From assembly GCA_017940955.1 (NCBI GenBank), contig JAGAXP010000071.1:1-25802 (forward strand): a stretch of 25,802 nucleotides of DNA, read 5' to 3'. Below, piece after piece: positions 1 through 7,479 of this stretch (its first letter is position 1; every line of letters starts with the position of its first letter). The position numbers and the translations under genes are program-made. The notes under the pieces were generated by a model that saw nothing but the letters and a program-made list of their open reading frames with translations, had not been told where the DNA came from and ran no database searches. The DNA is from Oribacterium sp. (lineage in GTDB: Bacteria; Bacillota_A; Clostridia; Lachnospirales; Lachnospiraceae).

Positions 1-3
1 ATA

Positions 4-50
4 GGCCGCGAAGCGGCCGCAGATTTTGGAGGGTTTGTCAACCCCTATTT
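4..50 (+). terminator. Possible terminator hairpins of an upstream gene
   Basis: Two hairpins stand in tandem. GGCCGC (4-9) and GCGGCC (13-18) pair perfectly around GAA. GGGTT (31-35) and AACCC (40-44) pair around a 4-base loop and are followed by CTATTTTT. The second looks like a short rho-independent terminator. The upstream gene lies outside the window, so this is a tentative assignment. Confidence 0.35.
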
Positions 51-160
51 TTAAAATTTTATGGGAAATTGGGGGGATTTGGAAAAAAGAAAAAAAGAAA
101 AAGCCCTTGGAATCTGGGCTAGAGATTCCGAGAGCCTATATGAAGAAATGGGGGATGGGA

Positions 161-1150
161 ATGGTAACGCTCAATGATTATTTATATTCAGGCGATACAG
201 TTCTTAAGATTATTCAGAGGTTTCAAAACGATCTTAAGGAAGATGCAAAGCACACTGAAAATGGAGTAGACATAATACACTGCAATTTTCTTCTGCAGCT
301 CATGGAATTACTGGAGCATAATGACTTCCTTACATCTCAGTCACAGCGGCTGAGGGAGTTTTATAAATATATGTCTGCCGAGTATCCGTTTCTTGCTTTT
401 ACCTTCAAGGGGAGGATAAAATCCCTGATAAGGGCAGAGCAGAAGTTCAACGGGAACATAGTAGAGCATGTGTATGACTATTATGGGAAAAACAGCTCTT
501 TTCCCAACATTACTGAGTTGAAACAACAGATGGGAGCCATAAGGGATCTGATTGCATACCGAATAGTTATATCCATGCCTGCCTGTCATCTGAAGGATGG
601 AGAAAATCGTGAAGAGATAGAACTTAAGTACCTCTATGAGATTGCCAATGCGATCCCCGGATTTCTGGAAGAGAAAGGCTTTACAGCAGAGATTTATGGA
701 ATACCGGAGAAAGAACCTTCCGAGATGATAACAGAATCGTTAAGACCATATTACAGGGACTATATAAAGAATCCTAGTCCCTATGGATATCAGTCCCTTC
801 ACATCACGTTTTACGACAACCAGTCCAGATCGTATCTTGAAGTCCAGATGCGTACCAAGCAGATGGACGATTACGCTGAAATTGGACCTGCACATCATCT
901 GGGATATGAAAAGAGACAGGACAAAGAAAGGAGTCGCAGGGATGCTGTACCTTCAGGGGAATGCACGTATTTTGACGAGGCTTATGAGAGGGGAATTCTG
1001 TTGCAGGGGCTTGATCTGGCCAAGGTTGATGTAAATATGTTTGGGGCGGTAAACAATCAACTTGTAAATGACGGATGTGGATTATACAGGGGAAGGCTTA
1101 TCTTGCCATATGAGCATCTGTCAAGGTTTCAGAATGACATTATAGATTAA
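161..1150 (+). CDS. RelA/SpoT-domain protein (probable (p)ppGpp synthetase)
   Basis: This is a cytosolic protein of 329 residues whose central and C-terminal part matches the RelA/SpoT nucleotidyltransferase fold, which transfers pyrophosphate from ATP to GDP or GTP to make the alarmone (p)ppGpp. The visible family signatures are IRDLIAYRIV, GYQSLHITF and the catalytic-type LEVQMRT followed by AEIGPAHH. No HD hydrolase domain or TGS/ACT regulatory domains are present, so it resembles a small alarmone synthetase with an N-terminal helical extension of about 100 residues. The frame is open from 26, with in-frame ATGs at 140 and 155. I chose ATG 161 because GGGGGA (150-155) sits at a good distance, and the upstream part would encode an unlikely lysine-rich leader. 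It heads a same-strand cluster ending with nadE. The domain assignment is firm. Activity and direction of catalysis are inferred. Confidence 0.8.
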   Translation: MVTLNDYLYSGDTVLKIIQRFQNDLKEDAKHTENGVDIIHCNFLLQLMELLEHNDFLTSQSQRLREFYKYMSAEYPFLAFTFKGRIKSLIRAEQKFNGNIVEHVYDYYGKNSSFPNITELKQQMGAIRDLIAYRIVISMPACHLKDGENREEIELKYLYEIANAIPGFLEEKGFTAEIYGIPEKEPSEMITESLRPYYRDYIKNPSPYGYQSLHITFYDNQSRSYLEVQMRTKQMDDYAEIGPAHHLGYEKRQDKERSRRDAVPSGECTYFDEAYERGILLQGLDLAKVDVNMFGAVNNQLVNDGCGLYRGRLILPYEHLSRFQNDIID

Positions 1151-1169
1151 ATATGAAGGAATTATAGTA

Positions 1170-1407
1170 ATGAAAAAGGTAAGTGTTTTGCTGGATAGTG
1201 TTGAAAAAAATAAGAAGCTTTGTAGATATCATTGAAAAAAGTGAGGTAGATGCGGATCTAAGTCAGGGAAGCAGACACGTAGGTGCTAAATCATTATTTG
1301 GTGCGTTATCTATTGTGTCTAATTCTCCAGCCATATTAAGGATATATGGTGATGAAGATGCTACTAACGCACTGATTAAGGAAATAGAACAATTCATGGT
1401 TGTCTAA
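1170..1407 (+). CDS. HPr-like protein, apparent frameshift at an A7 run
   Basis: From ATG 1170 (AAGGA at 1156-1160) the frame reads MKKVSVLLDSVEK and soon stops. The frame open from GTG 1183 carries the rest, starting IRSFVDIIEK. Removing one A from the seven-A run at 1204-1210 joins them into a 78-residue protein with the length and pattern of the PTS phosphocarrier HPr family. The segment VGAKSLFGALS matches the region around the regulatory serine (Ser46 of HPr). The phosphoacceptor histidine (His15 of HPr) is absent in this reading, so it is probably an HPr-like regulatory protein rather than a sugar-transport phosphocarrier. The break may be a sequencing error, a real mutation or slippage on the A run. 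The family call is moderately sure. It lies between the RelA-like and GNAT genes. Confidence 0.6.
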
Positions 1408-1434
1408 AATTTGCAGATGGATCGAGGATATTAA

Positions 1435-1902
1435 GTGGGTGACATAGTATACAGGTGGACAGATGGGAATGATGAAGACTTTTATCGATTCTACATAAAA
1501 ACTGAAGAGTACTATAATCAGATTGCCGGTGGACTTGCAAACAGAACAGCATTTGTGCCATATAATGCGTCTGGCAAGATTGAAACGGTCATAATTGCCT
1601 TTGACAACGGGATTCCAGTTGGATGTGCCGGACTTAAAAGGTATTCATCTGTTGCTGTTGAAATAAAGCGTGTATGGGTCGAAGAAAGTCATCGCAGAAG
1701 GCGTATAGCAGAAGAAATGATGCATCTTATAGAGCATAAGGCGATAATGGATGGATACGACTTTGCAATACTCCAGACAAGAGATTCCATGAAGGATGCT
1801 GTTGGATTGTATGACAGGCTTGGATATACCAGAATGCCTAATTACCCTCCATATGACAAATTGGAAGGGGCAATTTGTTTTCAAAAACAGCTAAGAATAT
1901 AA
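1435..1902 (+). CDS. GNAT-family N-acetyltransferase
   Basis: A 155-residue single-domain GNAT protein, predicted to move an acetyl group from acetyl-CoA to an amine on an unknown acceptor. The central beta-strand and acetyl-CoA pyrophosphate loop are seen as IKRVWVEESHRRRRIAEEMM (about residues 78-97). The usual loop pattern Arg-x-x-Gly-x-Gly/Ala is present only partly, with Arg/Ile/Ala in place of glycines. The C-terminal AVGLYDRLGY followed by PPYD is the typical last strand-helix of the family. The start is GTG 1435, preceded by GAGGA. A 13-base gap separates it from nadE, so co-transcription is likely. The substrate cannot be told from sequence. Confidence 0.8.
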   Translation: MGDIVYRWTDGNDEDFYRFYIKTEEYYNQIAGGLANRTAFVPYNASGKIETVIIAFDNGIPVGCAGLKRYSSVAVEIKRVWVEESHRRRRIAEEMMHLIEHKAIMDGYDFAILQTRDSMKDAVGLYDRLGYTRMPNYPPYDKLEGAICFQKQLRI

Positions 1903-1915
1903 GGAAGATAGGTAA

Positions 1916-3826
1916 ATGATAGACGGATATTTAAAAGTTGCAGCTATTACTCCAAATGTAAGGGTTGCAGATGTAGAGTTTAACTGTAATGAAATATGCA
2001 AATGCATAGATGAAGCTATTGGGAAAAAAGTAAAGCTGATGGTATTTCCGGAACTGTGTATAACGGGCTATACCTGCCAGGATTTGTTCTTTCAGGACAG
2101 ATTATTGGAATCAGCAGAGGAAGCTCTGCTCAAAATAGCTAAGCATAGTCAGGGCGTGGATGCACTGATTTTTGTGGGATTGCCACTCTCGGTTGATGCG
2201 AAACTATACAATGTTGCAGCTGCTTTATGTAACGGAGAAATACTGGGAATTGTGCCAAAGACATTCTTGCCAAATTATAACGAGTTCTATGAAGCAAGGC
2301 ACTTCTATTCAGGAAAAGAGCTTGATACTGTCATACATATTGGTGGGAAAGATGCAAGGGTAAGCAGAGATATTCTGTTTGTGTGTAAGAAAATGCCGTC
2401 ACTTAGGGTCGCTGCGGAACTTTGTGAAGATCTTTGGGTTCCGAATCCTCCAAGTACTGTACACTGCTTGGCTGGAGCTACAGTAATTGTAAATCTTTCT
2501 GCTTCCAATGAGATAATTGGCAAGAGCAGATATCGCAGAAATCTTGTTAGCACCCAGTCTGCAAAGCTGGTCTGTGCGTATCTGTATGCATCCGCAGGTC
2601 CTGGTGAATCCACTCAGGATGTTGTATACTCCGGGCATAATATAATAGCAGAAAATGGAAATGTACTGTGTGAATCGGGGCGTTTCTCTGAAAATATGAT
2701 CGTATCAGAGATTGATCTGGAATATCTTGAAGCTGAAAGAAGACATATGACAACATATGAGGCAAATTCCAACGTCAAGTATACCCACGTGGGATTCTCA
2801 CTGAATAAGGAACAGGCAGAACTGACAAGATATATTGATTCAAAACCTTTTGTGCCTGCATTGACTCAGGAACGCGATATGAGGTGCAATGAGATCCTTA
2901 CCATACAGGCGATGGGGCTCAGAAAAAGATTGGAGCATATCGACTGCAAAACGGTAGTTATTGGTATATCAGGTGGTCTGGACTCAACATTGGCACTTTT
3001 GGTTGTCGCAAAAGCTTTTGATTATCTAAAACTTGAGAGAAATGGGATTATAGCGGTCACAATGCCCGGATTTGGAACTACAGACAGAACTTATGAAAAT
3101 GCAGTAAGGCTCATAAAGGAAATTGGTGCATCATTCAGGGAAGTAAATATAAGTAAGGCCGTAAAGCAGCATTTTTCAGATATTTGTCATGATGAAAATG
3201 TTCATGATGTTACGTATGAAAATAGTCAGGCTCGGGAAAGAACCCAGATACTTATGGATATTGCTAATAAAGAAAATGGAATTATTGTTGGAACAGGGGA
3301 TTTGTCTGAACTTGCACTTGGATGGGCTACATACAATGGCGATCACATGTCAATGTATGCAGTGAATTCGTCTGTCCCTAAGACACTAGTGCGTTATTTG
3401 GTGCAGTACTATGCTGATACAACGGATAGCCAGGAATTGAAGGCTACTCTATATGATATTTTGGATACACCTGTTTCACCTGAGTTGTTGCCACCGGATG
3501 GAAAAGAGATTTCGCAGAAAACAGAGGATTTAGTGGGACCATACGAGCTTCATGACTTTTTTCTCTATCATATGCTGAGGCTTGTGCAAAGCCCGTCCAA
3601 AATCTATAGATTGGCTAAACTTGCTTTTTGCGACGAGTACACAGATGATGTAATTTCGAGATGGGAAAAGACATTTTACAGAAGATTCTTTGCGCAGCAG
3701 TTTAAGCGGAGTTGCCTTCCTGATGGTCCAAAAGTCGGATCTGTGGCTGTATCGCCTAGAGGTGATCTAAGGATGCCATCCGATGCATGCGTGAATACAT
3801 GGCTGGAGGAACTTGATAACCTATGA
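1916..3826 (+). CDS. nadE: Glutamine-dependent NAD+ synthetase
   Basis: Catalyses the last step of NAD synthesis: deamido-NAD + ATP + glutamine gives NAD. The 636-residue length matches the two-domain, glutamine-dependent form. Residues 1-290 are a nitrilase-type glutaminase with the full triad Glu46 (FPELCITGY), Lys115 (KTFLPNYNEF) and Cys170 (AELCEDLW), spaced as in the known enzyme of Mycobacterium tuberculosis. Residues from about 320 form the ATP-dependent synthetase, with the PP-loop SGGLDST at 352-358 and the downstream GTGDLSELALGW segment. It can therefore use glutamine directly for ammonia, a cytosolic role. ATG 1916 follows AGGAAGATAGG. Its stop overlaps the next gene's start by 4 bases (ATGA), which suggests translational coupling with the amidotransferase. 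Identification is very secure. Confidence 0.96.
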   Translation: MIDGYLKVAAITPNVRVADVEFNCNEICKCIDEAIGKKVKLMVFPELCITGYTCQDLFFQDRLLESAEEALLKIAKHSQGVDALIFVGLPLSVDAKLYNVAAALCNGEILGIVPKTFLPNYNEFYEARHFYSGKELDTVIHIGGKDARVSRDILFVCKKMPSLRVAAELCEDLWVPNPPSTVHCLAGATVIVNLSASNEIIGKSRYRRNLVSTQSAKLVCAYLYASAGPGESTQDVVYSGHNIIAENGNVLCESGRFSENMIVSEIDLEYLEAERRHMTTYEANSNVKYTHVGFSLNKEQAELTRYIDSKPFVPALTQERDMRCNEILTIQAMGLRKRLEHIDCKTVVIGISGGLDSTLALLVVAKAFDYLKLERNGIIAVTMPGFGTTDRTYENAVRLIKEIGASFREVNISKAVKQHFSDICHDENVHDVTYENSQARERTQILMDIANKENGIIVGTGDLSELALGWATYNGDHMSMYAVNSSVPKTLVRYLVQYYADTTDSQELKATLYDILDTPVSPELLPPDGKEISQKTEDLVGPYELHDFFLYHMLRLVQSPSKIYRLAKLAFCDEYTDDVISRWEKTFYRRFFAQQFKRSCLPDGPKVGSVAVSPRGDLRMPSDACVNTWLEELDNL

Positions 3827-4533
3827 AAAAACCTATTATTGGACTTGTTCCGTTATTTGATGACGAAAAAGACAGCTTGTGGATGCTTCCGGGATATATG
3901 GATGGAATTGTGGATGCTGGTGGAATACCAATAATGCTGCCATTAACTTCGGAAAAGGCTACTATTGATCAACTTCTTGATACAGTGGATGGAATCATAA
4001 TGACAGGTGGACACGATGTGTCGCCGGATATATACGGAGAAGAGAAGCTTGAAGATTTAGTTGTCTGTAACGAGGCCAGAGATAGTATGGAAAAAGAACT
4101 GCTTAGACAGGCTCTTGAAAAAGACATCCCTATTTTGGGAATATGCAGGGGAATACAGTTTATAAATGCTTTTCTTGGTGGAACTCTTTACCAGGACTTA
4201 GGAAAGCAGCACCCATCAGAAACAGAACATCATCAGAAACCTCCCTATGATGTTCCAATCCATGAAGTGAAGATTATACAGGATTCAGGACTTTACAGAC
4301 TTCTTCGGGAATATGTCATAAGCGTAAACAGCTATCATCATCAGGCAGTAAAAGATGTTGCTGATGAATTGAAAGTCATGGCAGTATCAGAAGATGGACT
4401 GGTGGAAGCAGTGGAACTACCAGAAAAGAGGTTTGTGTGGGCTGTGCAGTGGCATCCGGAGTTTTTTTATAAGACTGATGAAAACAGCAAGATGATATTT
4501 GGGGAGTTCGTAAAACATTGTCAGAACCTATGA
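3823..4533 (+). CDS. Class I glutamine amidotransferase-like (peptidase C26) hydrolase
   Basis: A 236-residue stand-alone class I glutamine amidotransferase domain. The nucleophile elbow is GICRGIQ with Cys108, and the other triad members are in VQWHPEFF (His211, Glu213). Length and the GGHDVSP segment fit the C26 family, whose best-known members hydrolyse gamma-glutamyl-GABA (PuuD type). The exact gamma-glutamyl substrate here is not known. It overlaps nadE by 4 bases and is probably the last gene of that transcript. Since NadE already has its own glutaminase domain, this protein is unlikely to be its amidotransferase subunit. An independent gamma-glutamyl hydrolase is the simplest reading. 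Confidence 0.85.
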   Translation: MKKPIIGLVPLFDDEKDSLWMLPGYMDGIVDAGGIPIMLPLTSEKATIDQLLDTVDGIIMTGGHDVSPDIYGEEKLEDLVVCNEARDSMEKELLRQALEKDIPILGICRGIQFINAFLGGTLYQDLGKQHPSETEHHQKPPYDVPIHEVKIIQDSGLYRLLREYVISVNSYHHQAVKDVADELKVMAVSEDGLVEAVELPEKRFVWAVQWHPEFFYKTDENSKMIFGEFVKHCQNL

Positions 4534-4538
4534 TTTAG

Positions 4539-4580
4539 CAAAAATAATGACAAGACTCAGTTGTTGTCGCAAAATTTTTG
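4539..4580 (+). terminator. Weak candidate terminator after the amidotransferase gene
   Basis: CAAAAAT (4539-4545) pairs with ATTTTTG (4574-4580), and GACAA (4549-4553) pairs with TTGTC (4564-4568), giving a two-part stem with an internal loop. It ends in T-rich sequence. The stem is AT-rich and the T run lies inside it, so termination efficiency is doubtful. Confidence 0.3.
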
Positions 4581-4593
4581 TATAAAATAGCAA

Positions 4594-4621
4594 TTGTCAA
4601 AATAAATACAAACCGTATACT
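4594..4621 (+). promoter_or_regulatory. Promoter of the FUSC-HAD gene (left leader copy)
   Basis: TTGTCA (4594-4599) and TATACT (4616-4621) are separated by 16 bases and match sigma-70/SigA consensus well. Transcription would start about 4628, just before the two-hairpin leader. The same box pair with the same 16-base spacing recurs at 20642-20669. Confidence 0.7.
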
Positions 4622-4630
4622 TGTATACAA
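4621..4630. promoter_or_regulatory. Palindrome TTGTATACAA at the transcription start
   Basis: A perfect 10-base palindrome directly follows the -10 box. The identical word occurs at 25666-25675, near the third leader-type promoter. At the right leader copy the equivalent bases read TAGTAGATAA and the palindrome is lost. Palindromes of this TTGTATACAA kind are common operators of GntR-family regulators, but no such gene is in the window, so the regulator is unknown. Confidence 0.4.
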
Positions 4631-4752
4631 ACAAAGGCGTTTTGATTCACACTGTGTTTCGGAGCGCCTTTTCTTTTATTCTTTTTCATTATAACTAATC
4701 CTATATAAGTGCAATGAGACAATGGCGTTTCGGCTTGATACCGGAGCGCCAT
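4629..4752 (+). repeat. Left copy of the 124-bp duplicated leader
   Basis: This stretch aligns without gaps to 20677-20800 at a constant offset of 16,048, with 6 differences in 124 positions. The similarity continues upstream through the -10 and -35 boxes in position but with more changes. The unpaired middle part (about 4673-4720) is identical in both copies. Confidence 0.9.
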
Positions 4753-4758
4753 CTTTTT
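4633..4758 (+). promoter_or_regulatory. Two-hairpin structured 5' leader (attenuator-like)
   Basis: Hairpin 1 (4633-4671) has outer stem AAAGGCG/CGCCTTT and continues inward with mostly paired bases to CACA/TGTG. It is followed by TTCTTTT. Hairpin 2 is ATGGCGTTTCGG (4722-4733) pairing over 12 positions, including two G-U pairs, with CCGGAGCGCCAT (4741-4752), then CTTTTT. Both look like intrinsic terminators and both stand between the promoter and the first gene. The arms share the words GGCGTTT and GGAGCGCC, so each 5' arm could also pair with the other hairpin's 3' arm, which would allow alternative folds. The ligand or antiterminator is unknown. Confidence 0.6.
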
Positions 4759-4801
4759 GCATTAAGGAAGGGAGTGTTGAGAACTGATACATGAGAAAAA
4801 G

Positions 4802-6097
4802 GTGGTGTACTTTCCGCATATAGGTATGCGGATTATAAAATCAGCACTTGGGGTGCTTATCTGTTTTGCAATTTATTTCATGAGGGGCAAGCAGGGAACA
4901 CCGTTCTATTCGGCACTGGCAGTTTTATGGTGCATACAGAATCAGACAAAGAACACGGTGGGAAATGCACTACAGAGGACTGTAGGGACCGGTATAGGTG
5001 CAGCGTACGGGCTTGCCCATATCCTTATTAAGCAGAAGATTTTAGTACTTGGTGACAGCTTCTTTCATTACTGCATTATTGCGCTGGCACTGATTCCCAT
5101 AATCTACACGACTGTTGTTATAAAACAGAAAAAAGCATCGTATTTTTCATGTGTGGTTTTTCTAAGCATTGTTGTAAACCATCTTATGGATGAAAACCCA
5201 TACATATTCGTGGCAAACAGAACGCTGGATACTCTTATTGGTATATTTGTTGGTCTTGTTCTGAATTCAGTAAGTATCCATGGTGAATATGACAGACAAA
5301 CACTTTTTATAGCAGATGTGGACAGAGCTATGGACGGCCTTTCTGCAGGTTTAACGCCGTACAGTCAGATCATGATAAAGAACATGCTTGAAAAAGGAAT
5401 GCTTCTTACATTCATGACTCTGCGGACACCGGCGGGATTTTTAGAGGGAATGCCTGATATAAAACCTAAGCTCCCGATCATAGCAATGGATGGTGCAATC
5501 CTCTATGACATAAACGAGAACAAATATCCAAAGGTTTATGTGATATCCGCAGAACATGCCGGAAACATTGAGAACTTTATCCGAAACAGGGGATTTAACA
5601 TTTTTACAACGGTAATCCTTGAGGATGTACTCATAATATATTACGACGAGTTGAAGAATACGGCAGAAAAAGACATCTATGGAAAAATGCACAAATCTCC
5701 TTACCGCAACTACCTGAACAAAGAACGACCCAAGGATCATCCGGTTGTATACATGATGTGTATTGATGAGATCGAAAAGATAGAGCAGCTGGTAAGAGCA
5801 ATAAAGAAAAGCGATATCTACGATGAACTCAAGATCCTTACATATCCCTCTGATGATTATGAAGGATACTCATATATAAAAATCTATAATAAAAATGCCT
5901 CTGTACAGAACATGGCAGATTACCTGAAGAGCATTACCGGTTCGGAAGAAACACTGACATTTGGTGATAACAAAAGGAACAAAACGGATTTCTGTTATAC
6001 AGAGTGCGACCGGATAGTGAGAAAACTGCATCGTCTGTTTTATTTCAAAAGAAGGGAATCGGCTGTGAACGATGTAAACCTGCTTAAACTTCAGTGA
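4802..6097 (+). CDS. FUSC-type membrane protein fused to a degenerate HAD domain
   Basis: Residues 1-160 hold about five to six hydrophobic helices, with RTVGTGIGAAYG (59-70) and RTLDTLIGIFVG (140-151), both typical of FUSC/aromatic-acid-exporter-like membrane domains. From about 165 a Cof-type HAD phosphatase fold follows. Motif I reads ADVDRAM (171-177): both aspartates are kept (172, 174) but the usual Gly-Thr is replaced. The motif IV region reads GDNKRN (from 388), lacking the usual Asn-Asp pair. The HAD part is therefore likely impaired as a phosphatase. The start is uncertain: GTG 4802, GTG 4805 or the in-frame ATG 4826 are all possible. The last codons, from GTG 6065, repeat the first codons of the ATP-grasp gene at 20859. 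The gene's role is unknown; its old neighbour was probably the ATP-grasp operon. Confidence 0.65.
   Translation: MVYFPHIGMRIIKSALGVLICFAIYFMRGKQGTPFYSALAVLWCIQNQTKNTVGNALQRTVGTGIGAAYGLAHILIKQKILVLGDSFFHYCIIALALIPIIYTTVVIKQKKASYFSCVVFLSIVVNHLMDENPYIFVANRTLDTLIGIFVGLVLNSVSIHGEYDRQTLFIADVDRAMDGLSAGLTPYSQIMIKNMLEKGMLLTFMTLRTPAGFLEGMPDIKPKLPIIAMDGAILYDINENKYPKVYVISAEHAGNIENFIRNRGFNIFTTVILEDVLIIYYDELKNTAEKDIYGKMHKSPYRNYLNKERPKDHPVVYMMCIDEIEKIEQLVRAIKKSDIYDELKILTYPSDDYEGYSYIKIYNKNASVQNMADYLKSITGSEETLTFGDNKRNKTDFCYTECDRIVRKLHRLFYFKRRESAVNDVNLLKLQ
6034..6088 (+). repeat. Left copy of the FUSC-end/ATP-grasp-start junction
   Basis: 6034-6064 matches 20827-20857 with one mismatch in 31. After a one-base insertion in the right copy, 6065-6088 matches 20859-20882, the start codons of the intact ATP-grasp gene (VNDVNLLK here, MNNVNLLK there). 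Homology stops abruptly after 6088, which marks the left edge of the island. Confidence 0.85.
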
Positions 6098-6115
6098 TTT
6101 TTGTTGGGAGGAGTT

Positions 6116-7456
6116 ATGAAAATTTTTAATCCGAAATATGTATATACTTCAAACGAGTTTTTAAACGATGCCGGAATTCTTGTTGATGATGATGGCATCA
6201 TAAGGAAAATCTGTGATTTTCAGGAATTAAAAGCAAAATATCCTCAGGCGGAAGTTGAAACCTGGAAAAATATGGTTATGGTTCCGGGAGGGGTGAATGT
6301 CCATAATCATTCTTTTCAGATATTACTTCGTGGAATAGCGGCAGACAGACCTTTCCTTGAATGGAGAGATAAGTCACTTTATCATTATTCACCACTTATG
6401 ACAAAAGAAGATATTTATGTGGGCGCATTGTTCTGCTTTGCAGAGATGATGAAAAGAGGTGTTACGTGCGTCAGTGACTTCTTTTACCTGCATAATTTTG
6501 GCACAGATTCAGATTATGAAATTATTCGCGCTGCAAAGGATCTAGGAATGAGACTGGTTCTTTCAAGAACCATGTATGACTGGGATGGCGCTCCCTCCGA
6601 ATATGTGGAAACGATTGACAGGGCAGTCAAAAGTACAAAGATGCTTGCAGATGAGTTTAACGGCAAAACCAAGGATATGATAACAGTCCTTCCTTCGCCA
6701 CATTCCCTGCATGCCGCTTCTCCGGATATGATAGTTGCGGGACATGAGCTGGCAAAGGAGCTTGGAACCAGATTCCATATTCACGTTGCGGAAGAAAAAT
6801 TTGAGGTTGAGCAGGTGATGCGTGAGCATAACGGGCTAAGTACCATCGAATATCTGGATAAGCTTGGGGTTGTAGATGAACATATGATGATCATTCATGG
6901 CGTTTATCTAAAGCCTGAGGAAATTAAGCTTATGGGTGAGAGAGGAGTGGGTCTTGCTTACTGTCCTTCAAGTAATATGTTCCTGGCTGATGGAATTACG
7001 AATATTCCAGATATGATACAAAATGATGTACTTATCGGACTTGGAACCGACGGTGCCTGCGGAAATAATAGAAATAGTGTGTTTGAGGAAATGAGAATGG
7101 TATCTATTCTTCAAAAGGCGGCTACCTGTGACGCAATGTGCGTAAACTACAAACAGGCTTTTGATATGGGGACAATAAACGGCGGAAAGTTACTAGGGCT
7201 GCCTGTTGGAGATATAAAAGAAGGAATGAGAGCGGATTTTGCAGGCATTGATCTTGATGATCTGTCAATGCTGCCAATATCTGAAAATCTTGAGCAGATG
7301 CTTGCAAATATAGTTTATTCCCTGGAACCTACGGCAGTAAAAAATGTCGTGATTAACGGAAAAGATACAGTACATGATGGCATAATATGCGGAATAAGCG
7401 AAGAAGAGCTTGTTGAAAAAGTACGTGACACCATGAAGGCACTTAATGCAAAATAA
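6116..7456 (+). CDS. Amidohydrolase-superfamily deaminase, possibly HutF-like
   Basis: A 446-residue cytosolic metal-dependent hydrolase of the ATZ/TRZ-chlorohydrolase/deaminase group. Metal-site residues are visible: His63 and His65 (NVHNHSFQ), His223 (HIHVAEE), His261 (IIHGVYL) and Asp312 (GLGTDGACG). Features such as FLEWRDKSLY, FFYLHN and SPHSLHAASP recall formimidoylglutamate deiminase (HutF), which turns formiminoglutamate into formylglutamate. That would follow the HutI product made by this cluster. Guanine, adenosylhomocysteine or other deaminases of the same superfamily remain alternatives. ATG 6116 is chosen over the upstream TTG because GGGAGGAG (6107-6113) precedes it. It is the first gene inside the island's left edge and has no promoter of its own that I can see, so it may be read from the FUSC promoter. 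Confidence 0.7.
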   Translation: MKIFNPKYVYTSNEFLNDAGILVDDDGIIRKICDFQELKAKYPQAEVETWKNMVMVPGGVNVHNHSFQILLRGIAADRPFLEWRDKSLYHYSPLMTKEDIYVGALFCFAEMMKRGVTCVSDFFYLHNFGTDSDYEIIRAAKDLGMRLVLSRTMYDWDGAPSEYVETIDRAVKSTKMLADEFNGKTKDMITVLPSPHSLHAASPDMIVAGHELAKELGTRFHIHVAEEKFEVEQVMREHNGLSTIEYLDKLGVVDEHMMIIHGVYLKPEEIKLMGERGVGLAYCPSSNMFLADGITNIPDMIQNDVLIGLGTDGACGNNRNSVFEEMRMVSILQKAATCDAMCVNYKQAFDMGTINGGKLLGLPVGDIKEGMRADFAGIDLDDLSMLPISENLEQMLANIVYSLEPTAVKNVVINGKDTVHDGIICGISEEELVEKVRDTMKALNAK

Positions 7457-7464
7457 ATGAAATT

Positions 7465-7479
7465 ATTATTGACAATAAT
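7465..7479. promoter_or_regulatory. Inverted repeat over the hutU -35 box
   Basis: ATTATTG and CAATAAT pair perfectly around a single A, and the repeat contains the -35 hexamer. It is AT-rich, so chance is possible, but the position fits an operator. Confidence 0.3.

Noticed and set aside
4629..4752. Insertion sequence or transposon end
   Set aside because: The repeats are direct, not inverted, contain a promoter and RNA hairpins, and no transposase or target-site pattern is seen.
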